A DNA stretch of 64,000 bases from contig NZ_MIJB01000009.1 in assembly GCF_002174305.1 (NCBI RefSeq), positions 62,001-126,000 of the forward strand, in the 5' to 3' direction. This stretch comes from Aeromicrobium sp. PE09-221 (GTDB lineage: Bacteria > Actinomycetota > Actinomycetes > Propionibacteriales > Nocardioidaceae). The notes beneath the pieces are model-generated. The model had not been told where the DNA came from. It saw nothing but the letters and a program-made list of their open reading frames with translations, and ran no database searches. Made by a program: the position numbers and the translations under genes. Shown piece after piece: positions 47,038-54,484 of the stretch (the first letter of the stretch is position 1; every line of letters starts with the position of its first letter).

Positions 47038-47092
47038 GGGCGGTGAGCCATCCCGCACTTCAGGGCTTCACCCGCGGGATGACTCACCGCCC
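47038..47092. repeat. Long near-perfect extragenic palindrome
   Basis: Arms 47038-47056 and 47074-47092 are 19 nt each and complementary at 18 positions, with a 17-nt loop. It lies between the convergent small membrane gene and the small acidic-protein gene, so a bidirectional terminator or mRNA 3'-end stabiliser is plausible. No T-tract follows. Confidence 0.75.
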
Positions 47093-47105
47093 GCGCGGCC
47101 GTCGC

Positions 47106-47246
47106 TCAGCTCTCGGGTTCATCGAGCGGGACAGGACGTTCCTCGTCAGGGAGCACGACCTGTTCCGGCTCCTCGTCCTCCCAGACGTCCTCATGCTGCT
47201 CGGCGACGTCCTCGGCCGCCGCGGGCTCGATCAATGGATCGGTCAT
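47106..47246 (-). CDS. Small acidic protein, 46 residues
   Basis: ATG 47246 is 6 nt after a strong GAGGAGGAG. The product starts MTDPLIEPAAAEDVAEQHED and is rich in Asp, Glu and Pro, with a single Trp and no hydrophobic segment, so probably disordered. The strong SD and clean stop at 47106 support translation. No family is recognised; it could be a small regulator or binding peptide. Confidence 0.55.
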   Translation of the reverse strand: MTDPLIEPAAAEDVAEQHEDVWEDEEPEQVVLPDEERPVPLDEPES

Positions 47247-47342
47247 GATGACTCCTCCTCAGTGGATGGCCTTAGGTCCAGGAGACCACGGCGCTCAAGC
47301 TCGCGCAGGGTGTGGGCGCCGGGTCGTCGGCCGAGGCGATGG

Positions 47343-48476
47343 TTACTGCTTCTTCAGGCCGCGTCCGATGACGAGCCGCTGGATCTGATTGGTGCCCTCG
47401 AAGATCTGCATGACCTTGGTCTCGCGCATGTAGCGCTCGACCGGGAAGTCGCGGGTGTAACCGGCGCCGCCGAGCACCTGGACGGCATCGGTGGTCACCT
47501 TCATCGCATTGTCGGTCGCGACCAGCTTGGCGATCGAGGCCTGCTGCCCGAAGGGGAGGCCCGCGTCCCGCCTCCGCGCGGCCGAGAGATAGGTCGCCCG
47601 CGCCGACTCCACTGCGGCGGCCATGTCGGCGAGCACGAAGGTGAGTCCCTGGTGGTCGATGATCGGCCGGCCGAAGGTCTCGCGTTCCTTGGCATAGGCG
47701 ATGGCGACGTCGAGCGCGCCTTGGGCCACCCCCGTGGCGACCGCCGCGATGCCCAGCCGCCCGGCATCCAGGCCGGCGAGGGCGATCGACAGGCCCTGGC
47801 CCTCGCCGCCGAGGCGCCGCTCGACGGGTATCCGCACGCCGTCGAAGAGCATGGTCGCCGTGGTCGAGCCCATCAGCCCCATCTTGTCCTCGGGCGGGTC
47901 AGCGCTGAGCCCGTCGGCATCGGCCGGCACGAGGAAGCAGGTGATGCCCGCCTCAGCCTTCGCCATCACCTTGTAGAAGTCGGCCTGGCCGCCGTGGGTG
48001 GTCCACGCCTTGGCTCCGTCGATGACGTAGTCGTCGCCTACGCGTCGCGCCGTCGTGCGCATGGCCGCCGGGTCCGAGCCGGCATGGGCCTCCGAGAGGC
48101 AGTAGGCACCGAGCAGTTCCCCGCCGAGTATGTCGGGAAGCCAGCGTTCCCGCTGTACCTGTGTGCCCGCGGTGAACAGGCCGAAGCACGACAATGCGTG
48201 CACACTCGTCCCGACACCGACCGAGGCCCACGCGGTGCCGATCTCCTCGAGTACCTGGAGGTAGACCTCATAGGGTTGCCCGCCACCGCCGTACTCCTCC
48301 GGATAGGGGAGTCCGAGCAGGCCGGCTCGGCCGAGGGTGCGGAAGACATCACGAGGGAAGGTGCCCTCTCGCTCATGGGCGTCGACTGCGGGGCGCAGTT
48401 GCTCGTCGACGATGCGACGGGTGAGGCTGATCAGGTCCTCTGCCTCGGGCGTGGGGAGCATCCTCTCGGCGGACAT
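47343..48476 (-). CDS. Acyl-CoA dehydrogenase
   Basis: 377 residues with all three ACAD domains: an N-terminal helical domain (LGLPYPEEYGGGG), a middle beta domain (YCLSEAHAGSDPAAMRTTA), and a C-terminal domain ending in QVLGGAGYTRDFPVERYMRE with the catalytic Glu region and FEGTNQIQRLVIGR. FAD-dependent oxidation of an acyl-CoA to the enoyl-CoA. Divergent from a TetR gene whose operon encodes an enoyl-CoA hydratase, the next enzyme in beta-oxidation, so the two operons likely act together. Confidence 0.93.
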   Translation of the reverse strand: MSAERMLPTPEAEDLISLTRRIVDEQLRPAVDAHEREGTFPRDVFRTLGRAGLLGLPYPEEYGGGGQPYEVYLQVLEEIGTAWASVGVGTSVHALSCFGLFTAGTQVQRERWLPDILGGELLGAYCLSEAHAGSDPAAMRTTARRVGDDYVIDGAKAWTTHGGQADFYKVMAKAEAGITCFLVPADADGLSADPPEDKMGLMGSTTATMLFDGVRIPVERRLGGEGQGLSIALAGLDAGRLGIAAVATGVAQGALDVAIAYAKERETFGRPIIDHQGLTFVLADMAAAVESARATYLSAARRRDAGLPFGQQASIAKLVATDNAMKVTTDAVQVLGGAGYTRDFPVERYMRETKVMQIFEGTNQIQRLVIGRGLKKQ

Positions 48477-48501
48477 GGCGGGCCCTTTCGATACCAGGAA
48501 T

Positions 48502-48527
48502 AGTACGCTGGAACTCTATCGGGTACT
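48502..48527. promoter_or_regulatory. Weak inverted repeat in the ACAD-TetR gap
   Basis: AGTAC and GTACT flank a 16-nt spacer in the 60-bp divergent region between the acyl-CoA dehydrogenase and TetR genes. A TetR operator is expected here, but the arms are only 5 bp. Confidence 0.3.
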
Positions 48528-48536
48528 GTCGCGGAC

Positions 48537-49130
48537 GTGGACAGCGAGACGGTCTCGCGCGGTCGAGGCGAGAGCGCGCGGCAGGTGCTCCTCGACGAGC
48601 TCATCGACCTCTACCTCGCCGAGGGCTTCCTGCGTTTCGGGACGGCGGAGCTCGCCGCACGGCTGCGGTGCTCCAAATCGACGCTTTATGCCATCGCGGG
48701 GAGCAAGGAGCGCATCATCGTCACCGCCGTCCGCGCCTTCTTCCGCCGCGCGACCGAGGGCGTCGAGGACGCCATCGCCGGCCACGAGGAGAGCCCACAG
48801 GCGGTGAGTCGCTATCTGGAGGCGATCGCGACCCAGCTGCGTCCCGCCTCCGCACGGTTCTTCGCCGATCTCGATGCCTTCGAGCCGGCGGGGGAGATCT
48901 ACCAGCAGAACACCCGGTACGCGGCGCGTCGGGTCCAGCAGCTCGTGCGGGGGATCGACGATGCCCCCGGCCCCTTGACGTCCGCCTTCGCCGGTGCCGT
49001 TGCCGGCCAGCTCATGGACGCCATCCACCGAGGGGAGATCGAGGCGCTGACCGGCCTCGACGATGCCTCGGCCTATCACCAACTCGCCGCCCTTTTGACG
49101 GCCGGCGCCAAAGAAGGACGACCCAGATGA
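48537..49130 (+). CDS. TetR/AcrR-family regulator
   Basis: 197 residues. The N-terminal helix-turn-helix is FLRFGTAELAARLRCSKSTLYAIAGSKE, followed by a helical ligand domain with a TetR C-terminal region (PASARFFADLDAFEPAGEIYQ). GTG 48537 is the start. Its stop overlaps the enoyl-CoA hydratase ATG (ATGA), and it is divergent from acyl-CoA dehydrogenase, so it probably senses an acyl-CoA and represses both operons. Confidence 0.88.
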   Translation: MDSETVSRGRGESARQVLLDELIDLYLAEGFLRFGTAELAARLRCSKSTLYAIAGSKERIIVTAVRAFFRRATEGVEDAIAGHEESPQAVSRYLEAIATQLRPASARFFADLDAFEPAGEIYQQNTRYAARRVQQLVRGIDDAPGPLTSAFAGAVAGQLMDAIHRGEIEALTGLDDASAYHQLAALLTAGAKEGRPR

Positions 49131-49894
49131 CCGATGATCGAATGACCGTGACGACGACTGTGGAGGGGGCCGTCGGCTATGTGACCCTCGACCGGCCCGC
49201 CGATGCCAACGCCCTCGACCTGCCGACATCGCGCGCTCTCGAGGCCGCGGTCGCTGAACTGGCCGCCGACGAGCGGGCACGCGTCGTGGTGCTGCGTGGC
49301 AACGGGCGGGTCTTCTGTGCCGGCGGCGACCTCGCGGCGATGATGGAGGAGGCCGATCGCGGTGCCTACCTGCGCGAGCTCGTGGAGTCGGCGCATCGGG
49401 CAGTCGAGGCCATGCAGCTGTTGGGGAAACCGCTGGTCGTCGCCGTCCAGGGCGCCGCGGCGGGGATCGGCTTCTCCTTCGCGCTGGGAGCTGATCTCGT
49501 CGTGGCCACCGAGTCGGCGAAATTCGTCACGGCATACACATCGGTCGGTCTGACTCCCGACGGCGGCATGTCCTGGTTGCTGCCGCGCGCGATCGGACAG
49601 CAGCGTGCCCTCGATCTGATCGTCTCCGGGCGGCCTCTTCCGGCGGCCGAGGCGCGGGACTGGGGGATCGTCGGCCGGCTCTGTGCCGATGACGCGCTGG
49701 ACGCGACGGTGTCCGAGGCCGCGGCAGTCCTGGCGGATCGTCCGGTGACGGCGATCGGTCGAGCCCGCCGACTGGTGCGGTCCTCCTGGGAGCGTTCGCT
49801 CGTGGAGCATCTCGGGGCCGAGGCCGAGTCGATCTCCTCGATCGCCGCGACCGACGAGGCCGGAGAGCGCATCACCCGTTTCCTCAAGCGCTGA
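49127..49894 (+). CDS. Enoyl-CoA hydratase/isomerase
   Basis: 255 residues of the crotonase family. It has VVLRGNGRVFCAGGDLAAM (oxyanion hole), AVQGAAAGIGFSFALGADLV (second oxyanion segment), and TSVGLTPDGGMSWLLPR. The active-site Glu of classical hydratases falls at the Asp/Gly of TPDGG, so isomerase or another crotonase activity is possible. Translationally coupled to the TetR gene; partner of the divergent acyl-CoA dehydrogenase. Confidence 0.88.
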   Translation: MTDDRMTVTTTVEGAVGYVTLDRPADANALDLPTSRALEAAVAELAADERARVVVLRGNGRVFCAGGDLAAMMEEADRGAYLRELVESAHRAVEAMQLLGKPLVVAVQGAAAGIGFSFALGADLVVATESAKFVTAYTSVGLTPDGGMSWLLPRAIGQQRALDLIVSGRPLPAAEARDWGIVGRLCADDALDATVSEAAAVLADRPVTAIGRARRLVRSSWERSLVEHLGAEAESISSIAATDEAGERITRFLKR

Positions 49895-49924
49895 CCACCC
49901 GCATGGTGTGTGCCGGGCAACGAA

Positions 49925-50032
49925 GGATGTGACTCCGTGGTCGTCATGGCGACCACAGAGTCACATCCTCCGTCCCGGCGACGACGGTAGATGTGGCTCG
50001 GTGGTTGCTATAGCCGCCACGAAGACACATCC
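49925..50032. repeat. Two tandem ~44-bp palindromic elements
   Basis: Unit 1 (49925-49968) has 19-nt arms complementary at 18 positions around a 6-nt loop. Unit 2 (about 49989-50032) is a diverged copy with the same outer motif (GATGTG and CACATCC) and a weaker stem. Both are followed by the same TCCGTC. The pair sits between convergent genes (enoyl-CoA hydratase and folP2). Compatible with a REP/MITE-like element or a double terminator. Confidence 0.75.
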
Positions 50033-50087
50033 TCCGTCAGTGGACGAGGCCGCGCTCGGGTGAGGGCAGGACCGCCGTGGACCGCCC

Positions 50088-50954
50088 TCAGGCGAGACCG
50101 CGGCGCGGGCGTGCGACAGGACGCTCGCCGCGCAGCGTCGCGATCATCTCGAGGACTCGCCGGGTCGCAACGATGTCGTGGGCGCGGAAGACCGCCGCAC
50201 CCTTCCACGCGGCGATCGCCGTGGCGGCCAGGGTGCCTTCAAGGCGGTCTCCGACGCCGAGGTCGAGGGTCTCGCCGACGAAGTCCTTGCGGCTCAGCGC
50301 CATCAGCACGGGCCATCTGGTCGCGACGAGCTCATCGGTCCGGCGCAGGAGCTCGAGTCCGTGGAAGGTGTTCTTGCCGAAGTCATGGGTGGGGTCGATG
50401 AGGATGCCCTCCCGCGGGACACCGAGTGCCGCGAGACGCTCCGCGGCCGTGGTGGTCTCGGCGATCACCTCGGCGACGACATCGTCGTATCGTGCGCGGA
50501 TCGGATCGGTGCGGGGACGGATGCCGCCGGTATGGGAGCACACATAACCGCAGGCGTGTTCCGCCGCGACCTCCCCCAGCGCCGGATCCACGCCCGCCCA
50601 CGTGTCGTTGAGGAGGTCCGCGCCGGCGTGCGCGGCGGCATCGCCGACCTCGGCCCGCCACGTGTCGATGCTGATCGCGATGTCGGGGAAGCGGTCGCGC
50701 ACCGTCTCGATGAAGGGGACGGTCCGGCTGATCTCCTCGGCGATCGTGACCTCCTCGCCGGTGCCCGCCTTGACTCCGCCGATGTCGACGATGTCGGCGC
50801 CATCGCCGATGGCCCGCGCGACCGCGTCGAGGGCCTGCGATGGATCGAAGGTGGCGCCGCGATCGAAGAACGAATCCGGTGTGCGGTTGACGATCGCCAT
50901 GACGAGAGCGCGATCGCGCTCCACCTGGCGACCGCGCAAGCGGAGGGCTGGCAT
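50088..50954 (-). CDS. folP2: Dihydropteroate synthase-like FolP2
   Basis: 288 residues of the pterin-binding fold: AIVNRTPDSFFDRGATFD near the N-terminus, ISIDTWRAEVGDAAAHAGADLLND, LIDPTHDFGKNTFHGLELLRR, and LMALSRKDFVGETL. The sequence and the lack of neighbouring folate genes (folK, folB, folE) match the actinobacterial FolP2 group rather than the folate-operon FolP1. Mycobacterial FolP2 does not show synthase activity, so folate synthesis should not be assumed. arfB lies 5 nt upstream. Confidence 0.85.
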   Translation of the reverse strand: MPALRLRGRQVERDRALVMAIVNRTPDSFFDRGATFDPSQALDAVARAIGDGADIVDIGGVKAGTGEEVTIAEEISRTVPFIETVRDRFPDIAISIDTWRAEVGDAAAHAGADLLNDTWAGVDPALGEVAAEHACGYVCSHTGGIRPRTDPIRARYDDVVAEVIAETTTAAERLAALGVPREGILIDPTHDFGKNTFHGLELLRRTDELVATRWPVLMALSRKDFVGETLDLGVGDRLEGTLAATAIAAWKGAAVFRAHDIVATRRVLEMIATLRGERPVARPRRGLA

Positions 50955-50959
50955 GGGAC

Positions 50960-51364
50960 TCAGGGTTCCATACGGCGCTGACGCTTGATGTCGCCACGGC
51001 GGCGTTTGGCATCGAGCCGGCGTTGGTCGGCGGCCTTGGACACCCGCGTCGGACGTCGGCGCTTGGCGGGCACCATCGCCGATTCCACCAGGACGGTCAG
51101 ACGCGCTCGGGCGGCCTCGCGATTGCGGTGCTGCGAGCGGTACTGGGAGGAGACGATCGTGATCGTGCCGTCCCGAAGCCGAGAGCGCAGCCGTTCGCGC
51201 ACGCGTTGCTTCTCCGCGTCGTCGAGGGCCGCGGTGTCCTCCAGCGACCAGCGCAGCTCCACCCTCGTGTCGCTGGTGTTGACGTGCTGGCCGCCGGGCC
51301 CTGACGAGCGAGTGAACTTCCAGCTCAGCTCCTCGTCGGGGATCCGGACGCGTCGGGCGTTCAT
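50960..51364 (-). CDS. arfB: Peptidyl-tRNA hydrolase ArfB (YaeJ/ICT1-like)
   Basis: 134 residues. The RF-1 domain has the catalytic GGQ in SSGPGGQHVNTSDTRVELRW, and a basic C-terminal tail (KAADQRRLDAKRRRGDIKRQ) would enter the mRNA channel. It rescues stalled ribosomes without a stop codon. Its ATG overlaps the PadR stop (ATGA). Short length without the codon-reading domain separates it from PrfA/PrfB. Confidence 0.93.
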   Translation of the reverse strand: MNARRVRIPDEELSWKFTRSSGPGGQHVNTSDTRVELRWSLEDTAALDDAEKQRVRERLRSRLRDGTITIVSSQYRSQHRNREAARARLTVLVESAMVPAKRRRPTRVSKAADQRRLDAKRRRGDIKRQRRMEP

Positions 51365-51936
51365 GCGTCGGCGAGGACGCGGTACAGCGACTTGCGGGCA
51401 TCCGCCAGGATGTCGGTCGCCCGCTGTCGCTGCTCGTCCGTGCCGGCCTGCATGACCTGAGTCCAGGCGCCGATCAGTGACCGCAGGGACTCGGCGGATT
51501 CGCGGGCGGGACGACCGCCTCGTTCCTCGGCGACCTGCCACGGCGTGCCGAGGCCCTCGCGATGCTCGTCGATATGAGCGCGTCCGGCCTCGGTGAGCTG
51601 CGCCGTCTTGCGGCCGTCCACACGCTCGAAGGTGATCAGTCCCTCATCCTCCAGTCGCTGCAGGACCGGGTAGACCGAGCCGGGACTGGGCGTCCACTCG
51701 CCCTCGCTGCGCTCGCCGATCTCGGTGATGAGCTGGTAGCCGTGCATGGGCGACTCCTCGAGGAGCAGCAGGACCGCTGCGCGGACATCGCCGCCGCGTC
51801 CTCGACGGCCGCCGCGTCCTCGCCGGCCTCGCGGGCCTCCGAATCCGAAGCGGGCCAGGTGTTCGAGATGCTGGTCCATCTCATGGGGATTGAACGGACG
51901 GCGTGGGGCGCGTCCGGGAGTGTCGTGGGGTCCCAT
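51361..51936 (-). CDS. PadR-family transcriptional regulator
   Basis: 191 residues. An N-terminal Gly/Arg-rich stretch (GGPRGRRGRGGRRGRGG) precedes a PadR winged helix-turn-helix (LLLEESPMHGYQLITEIGER, then GSVYPVLQRLEDEGLI) and a helical C-terminal domain. AGGGAGG lies about 7 nt before ATG 51936. Coupling to arfB is unusual for a PadR. An AT-rich palindromic region upstream is a likely autoregulatory site. Confidence 0.9.
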   Translation of the reverse strand: MGPHDTPGRAPRRPFNPHEMDQHLEHLARFGFGGPRGRRGRGGRRGRGGDVRAAVLLLLEESPMHGYQLITEIGERSEGEWTPSPGSVYPVLQRLEDEGLITFERVDGRKTAQLTEAGRAHIDEHREGLGTPWQVAEERGGRPARESAESLRSLIGAWTQVMQAGTDEQRQRATDILADARKSLYRVLADA

Positions 51937-51963
51937 TGGGGACCTCCCTCCCTATCGTCGTTA

Positions 51964-51979
51964 CGTTAACGATATATCG
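51964..51979. promoter_or_regulatory. PadR operator candidate
   Basis: Two perfect overlapping palindromes, CGTTAACG (51964-51971) and CGATATATCG (51970-51979), lie 28-43 bp upstream of the PadR start in an AT-rich island. ATATATC-containing dyads are typical PadR-type sites, and this stretch also overlaps the expected -10 region. Confidence 0.5.
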
Positions 51980-52022
51980 AAATAATGTCGACGACAAGGA
52001 CCGTGAACGAGAACGATGGCGG

Positions 52023-52454
52023 TCAGCCTTGGACGTACTGCTCGAGCTGGTCGCGCTCGAACTGCAGCTGGTCCATGCGGTACTTGACGGCATCACCGAT
52101 GCTCACGAGGCCGACCAGCCGTCCGTCGTCGACGACGGGGACGTGGCGCACCCGGTACTCGGTCATCGTCGCGGTGAGATCGGCCAGCGGGGTGTCCGGT
52201 GAGCAGACCTGGATCTGCTCGGACATGATCGTGGCCACCGTCGCGGTGCGCGGATCCTCCACGCCGCGCAGCTTGCGCACGATGTCGCGCTCGGACACGA
52301 TTCCGGCGATCGCGTCGTCGTCATCGCGGCGCACGACGAGCGCACCGATATTGAGCTCGGCGAGCAGGTCGAGCAGCTGCGACACGCTGGCATCGGGGCT
52401 GATGGTGAAGACCTCGTCGCTTCCCTTCGAGGTCAGGACATCGTGGACTCGCAT
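52023..52454 (-). CDS. CBS-domain pair protein
   Basis: 143 residues made only of two CBS motifs (residues about 8-65 and 73-130), the second being QVCSPDTPLADLTATMTEYR then HVPVVDDGRLVGLVSIGDAV. Such pairs bind adenine nucleotides and regulate partner proteins. A GGAGGTG precedes ATG 52454. It is monocistronic next to hisN. Confidence 0.9.
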   Translation of the reverse strand: MRVHDVLTSKGSDEVFTISPDASVSQLLDLLAELNIGALVVRRDDDDAIAGIVSERDIVRKLRGVEDPRTATVATIMSEQIQVCSPDTPLADLTATMTEYRVRHVPVVDDGRLVGLVSIGDAVKYRMDQLQFERDQLEQYVQG

Positions 52455-52501
52455 GGAACACCTCCGGGTGCAGCGAGTGTAGCCCAGATCACACCGCAGG
52501 G

Positions 52502-53359
52502 TCAGTGTCGACCGAAGTCGAGGTGACGCACATTGTCATCCGGGTCGGGCTCGTCATCGGGGAAGTAGCCGACGAAAGCCATCGAGGCGTCGTGCAGACG
52601 ACCGTTCGTCGCCAGCGCATTGCCGCCCCAGGGCCCGGGCTGGCCGTCCAGACCGGTGAAGCTGCCGCCGGCCTCGCGCACGATGACGTCCAGGGCGGCC
52701 ATGTCCCAGAGGTTCAGCTCGGGCTCGGCGGCGACATCCACCGCCCCCTCGGCGAGCAGCATGTAGGACCAGAAGTCGCCATAGGCTCGTGTGCGCCACG
52801 CTCGAGAGAGCAGTTCGAGGAACTCGGCCTGCTTGCCGATTTCGGCCCATCCTCCGAGGGAGGAATAGGAGATCGAGGAATTGCCGAGCTCGCCGACCTG
52901 TGAGACCTCGATCTGACGGGAGCTCAACAGCGACTTGCCCGTGTGTGCGCCGCCGGACTTCGAGGCCCACCAGCGGCGGCCGAGGGCGGGTGCGGAGACA
53001 CAGCCCACGACGATCTCCCCTGCCTCCTCCAAGGCGATGAGCGTCGCCCAGACCGGTACGCCGCGCACGAAATTCGACGTGCCGTCGATCGGGTCGACGA
53101 TCCAGCGTCGCTCGGAGGAGGATGCCGTGCCCTCGGTCTCGCCCTCCTCCTCACCCAGGACGATATCGCGGCTGCGTGCCGAAGCGAGCGTGCGCCGGAT
53201 CGCCGCCTCGACTGCCTGATCGGACTCTGTCACATAGGTCAGGTCCGGCTTGGTCGAGACGCTGAGGTCTACCGCGCCGAAGCGGTCCATGCTGAGGTTG
53301 TCGGCCGAGTCGGCCAGCACGTGCGCGAGACGCAGGTCGTCCAAGTACGGGGTGGCCAT
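52502..53359 (-). CDS. hisN: Histidinol-phosphatase (inositol-monophosphatase family)
   Basis: 285 residues with IMPase motifs: the EEEGE metal ligand, WIVDPIDGTSNFVRGVPVW with the Asp pair, and ELNLWDMAALDVIVREAGG with the second Asp. Position next to rsgA-aroA matches the actinobacterial hisN, which dephosphorylates histidinol phosphate. ATG 53359 is followed by the family start (YLDDLRLAHVLAD). A general inositol-phosphatase activity remains possible. Confidence 0.88.
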   Translation of the reverse strand: MATPYLDDLRLAHVLADSADNLSMDRFGAVDLSVSTKPDLTYVTESDQAVEAAIRRTLASARSRDIVLGEEEGETEGTASSSERRWIVDPIDGTSNFVRGVPVWATLIALEEAGEIVVGCVSAPALGRRWWASKSGGAHTGKSLLSSRQIEVSQVGELGNSSISYSSLGGWAEIGKQAEFLELLSRAWRTRAYGDFWSYMLLAEGAVDVAAEPELNLWDMAALDVIVREAGGSFTGLDGQPGPWGGNALATNGRLHDASMAFVGYFPDDEPDPDDNVRHLDFGRH

Positions 53360-53494
53360 GGGCTCAGCGTAACGAAACCTCCGGGCGGTCCCGTGGCCAC
53401 GTGGGTGGTGCGTCCCCCGCGCCCTGGGCGGTGAGTCGACCCGCACACGGACGCTCGTCCTGCAGGATGAGGCACCGCCCAGCGGTGGCAGGCG

Positions 53495-54484
53495 TCAGTA
53501 GTCGGTGGCGAGCGAGCGGCTCGACAGGATGCGGCGGAAGGACTCGACCCGGGCCCGGGGGAGCTCGCCGGCCGCGATCGCCGCATCGAGCGCGCACTCA
53601 GGCTCCTCGGTCAGATGGGTACAACCACGTGGACAGTCGCGGGCGACGGCGTCAAGATCGTCGAAGGCGCGGATGATGTGATCGGTCTCCACGTGACGCA
53701 GCCCGAAGGAGCGGATCCCGGGCGTGTCGATGATCGACCCGGGGAACGGCAGGCGCAGCAGCTGCGCTGAGGTGGAGGTATGGCGCCCCCGGCCGGTGAC
53801 CTCGTTGACGTGACTGGTCGCGCGATCAGCCTGGGGTACGAGGGCGTTGACGAGTGTGGACTTGCCGACGCCGCTGTGTCCGACGAGCACGCTCATCCGA
53901 TCGCGCAGCAGAGTCCGCAGTTCGTCGAGGTCGCCGCCACGCCGGGTCACGACCACGCGGACGTCGAGCGGATCGAGCAGGGCGAGCATCTCCTCTGGAG
54001 AGCCGAGGTCAGCCTTGGTGAAGCACACCAGGGGCTCGATCCCGGCATCGTAGGCGGCCACCAGGCATCGGTCGATGAGGCCGGCGCGCGGAGGAGGATC
54101 GGCGAGCGCTTGGACGATCACCAGCTGATCGGCATTCGCCACGATCACGCGTTCGAGGGCCTCGTCGTCGTCGGCCGTGCGGCGCAGCACAGTGCGGCGG
54201 GGGAGAACCTCCACGATGCGTGCGAGTGTGCCGTCGCGTCCGGAGAGATCGCCCACCACGCGCACCTCGTCCCCCACGACCACGCCCTGACGGCCGAGGG
54301 GCCGGGACTTCATCGCCGTGACGGGGCTGCCGTCGAGATCGAGCGTGTAGCGACCGCGATCGATCGTGACCACCTGTGCCACCGCGGCATCGTCGTAGTC
54401 CGGACGTTCCTTGGTGCGTGGGCGGCTCCCGCGCCGGCGCGGGCGGTCGTAGGCCTCGTGCTCGTCGCGCTCGCGACGAGTCAT
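53495..54484 (-). CDS. rsgA: Ribosome small-subunit-dependent GTPase RsgA
   Basis: 329 residues. An Arg-rich tail and an OB fold (VVTIDRGRYTLDLDG) precede a circularly permuted GTPase: FTKAD (G4) comes before GHSGVGKST (G1) and DTPG (G3). A zinc finger CPRGCTH...C follows. It checks late 30S assembly. ATG 54484 overlaps the aroA stop (ATGA); GTG 54490 is an alternative start. Confidence 0.94.
   Translation of the reverse strand: MTRRERDEHEAYDRPRRRGSRPRTKERPDYDDAAVAQVVTIDRGRYTLDLDGSPVTAMKSRPLGRQGVVVGDEVRVVGDLSGRDGTLARIVEVLPRRTVLRRTADDDEALERVIVANADQLVIVQALADPPPRAGLIDRCLVAAYDAGIEPLVCFTKADLGSPEEMLALLDPLDVRVVVTRRGGDLDELRTLLRDRMSVLVGHSGVGKSTLVNALVPQADRATSHVNEVTGRGRHTSTSAQLLRLPFPGSIIDTPGIRSFGLRHVETDHIIRAFDDLDAVARDCPRGCTHLTEEPECALDAAIAAGELPRARVESFRRILSSRSLATDY

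Noticed and set aside
47043-48503. 486-codon plus-strand ORF
   Set aside because: Antisense to acyl-CoA dehydrogenase, whose motifs are complete on the minus strand.
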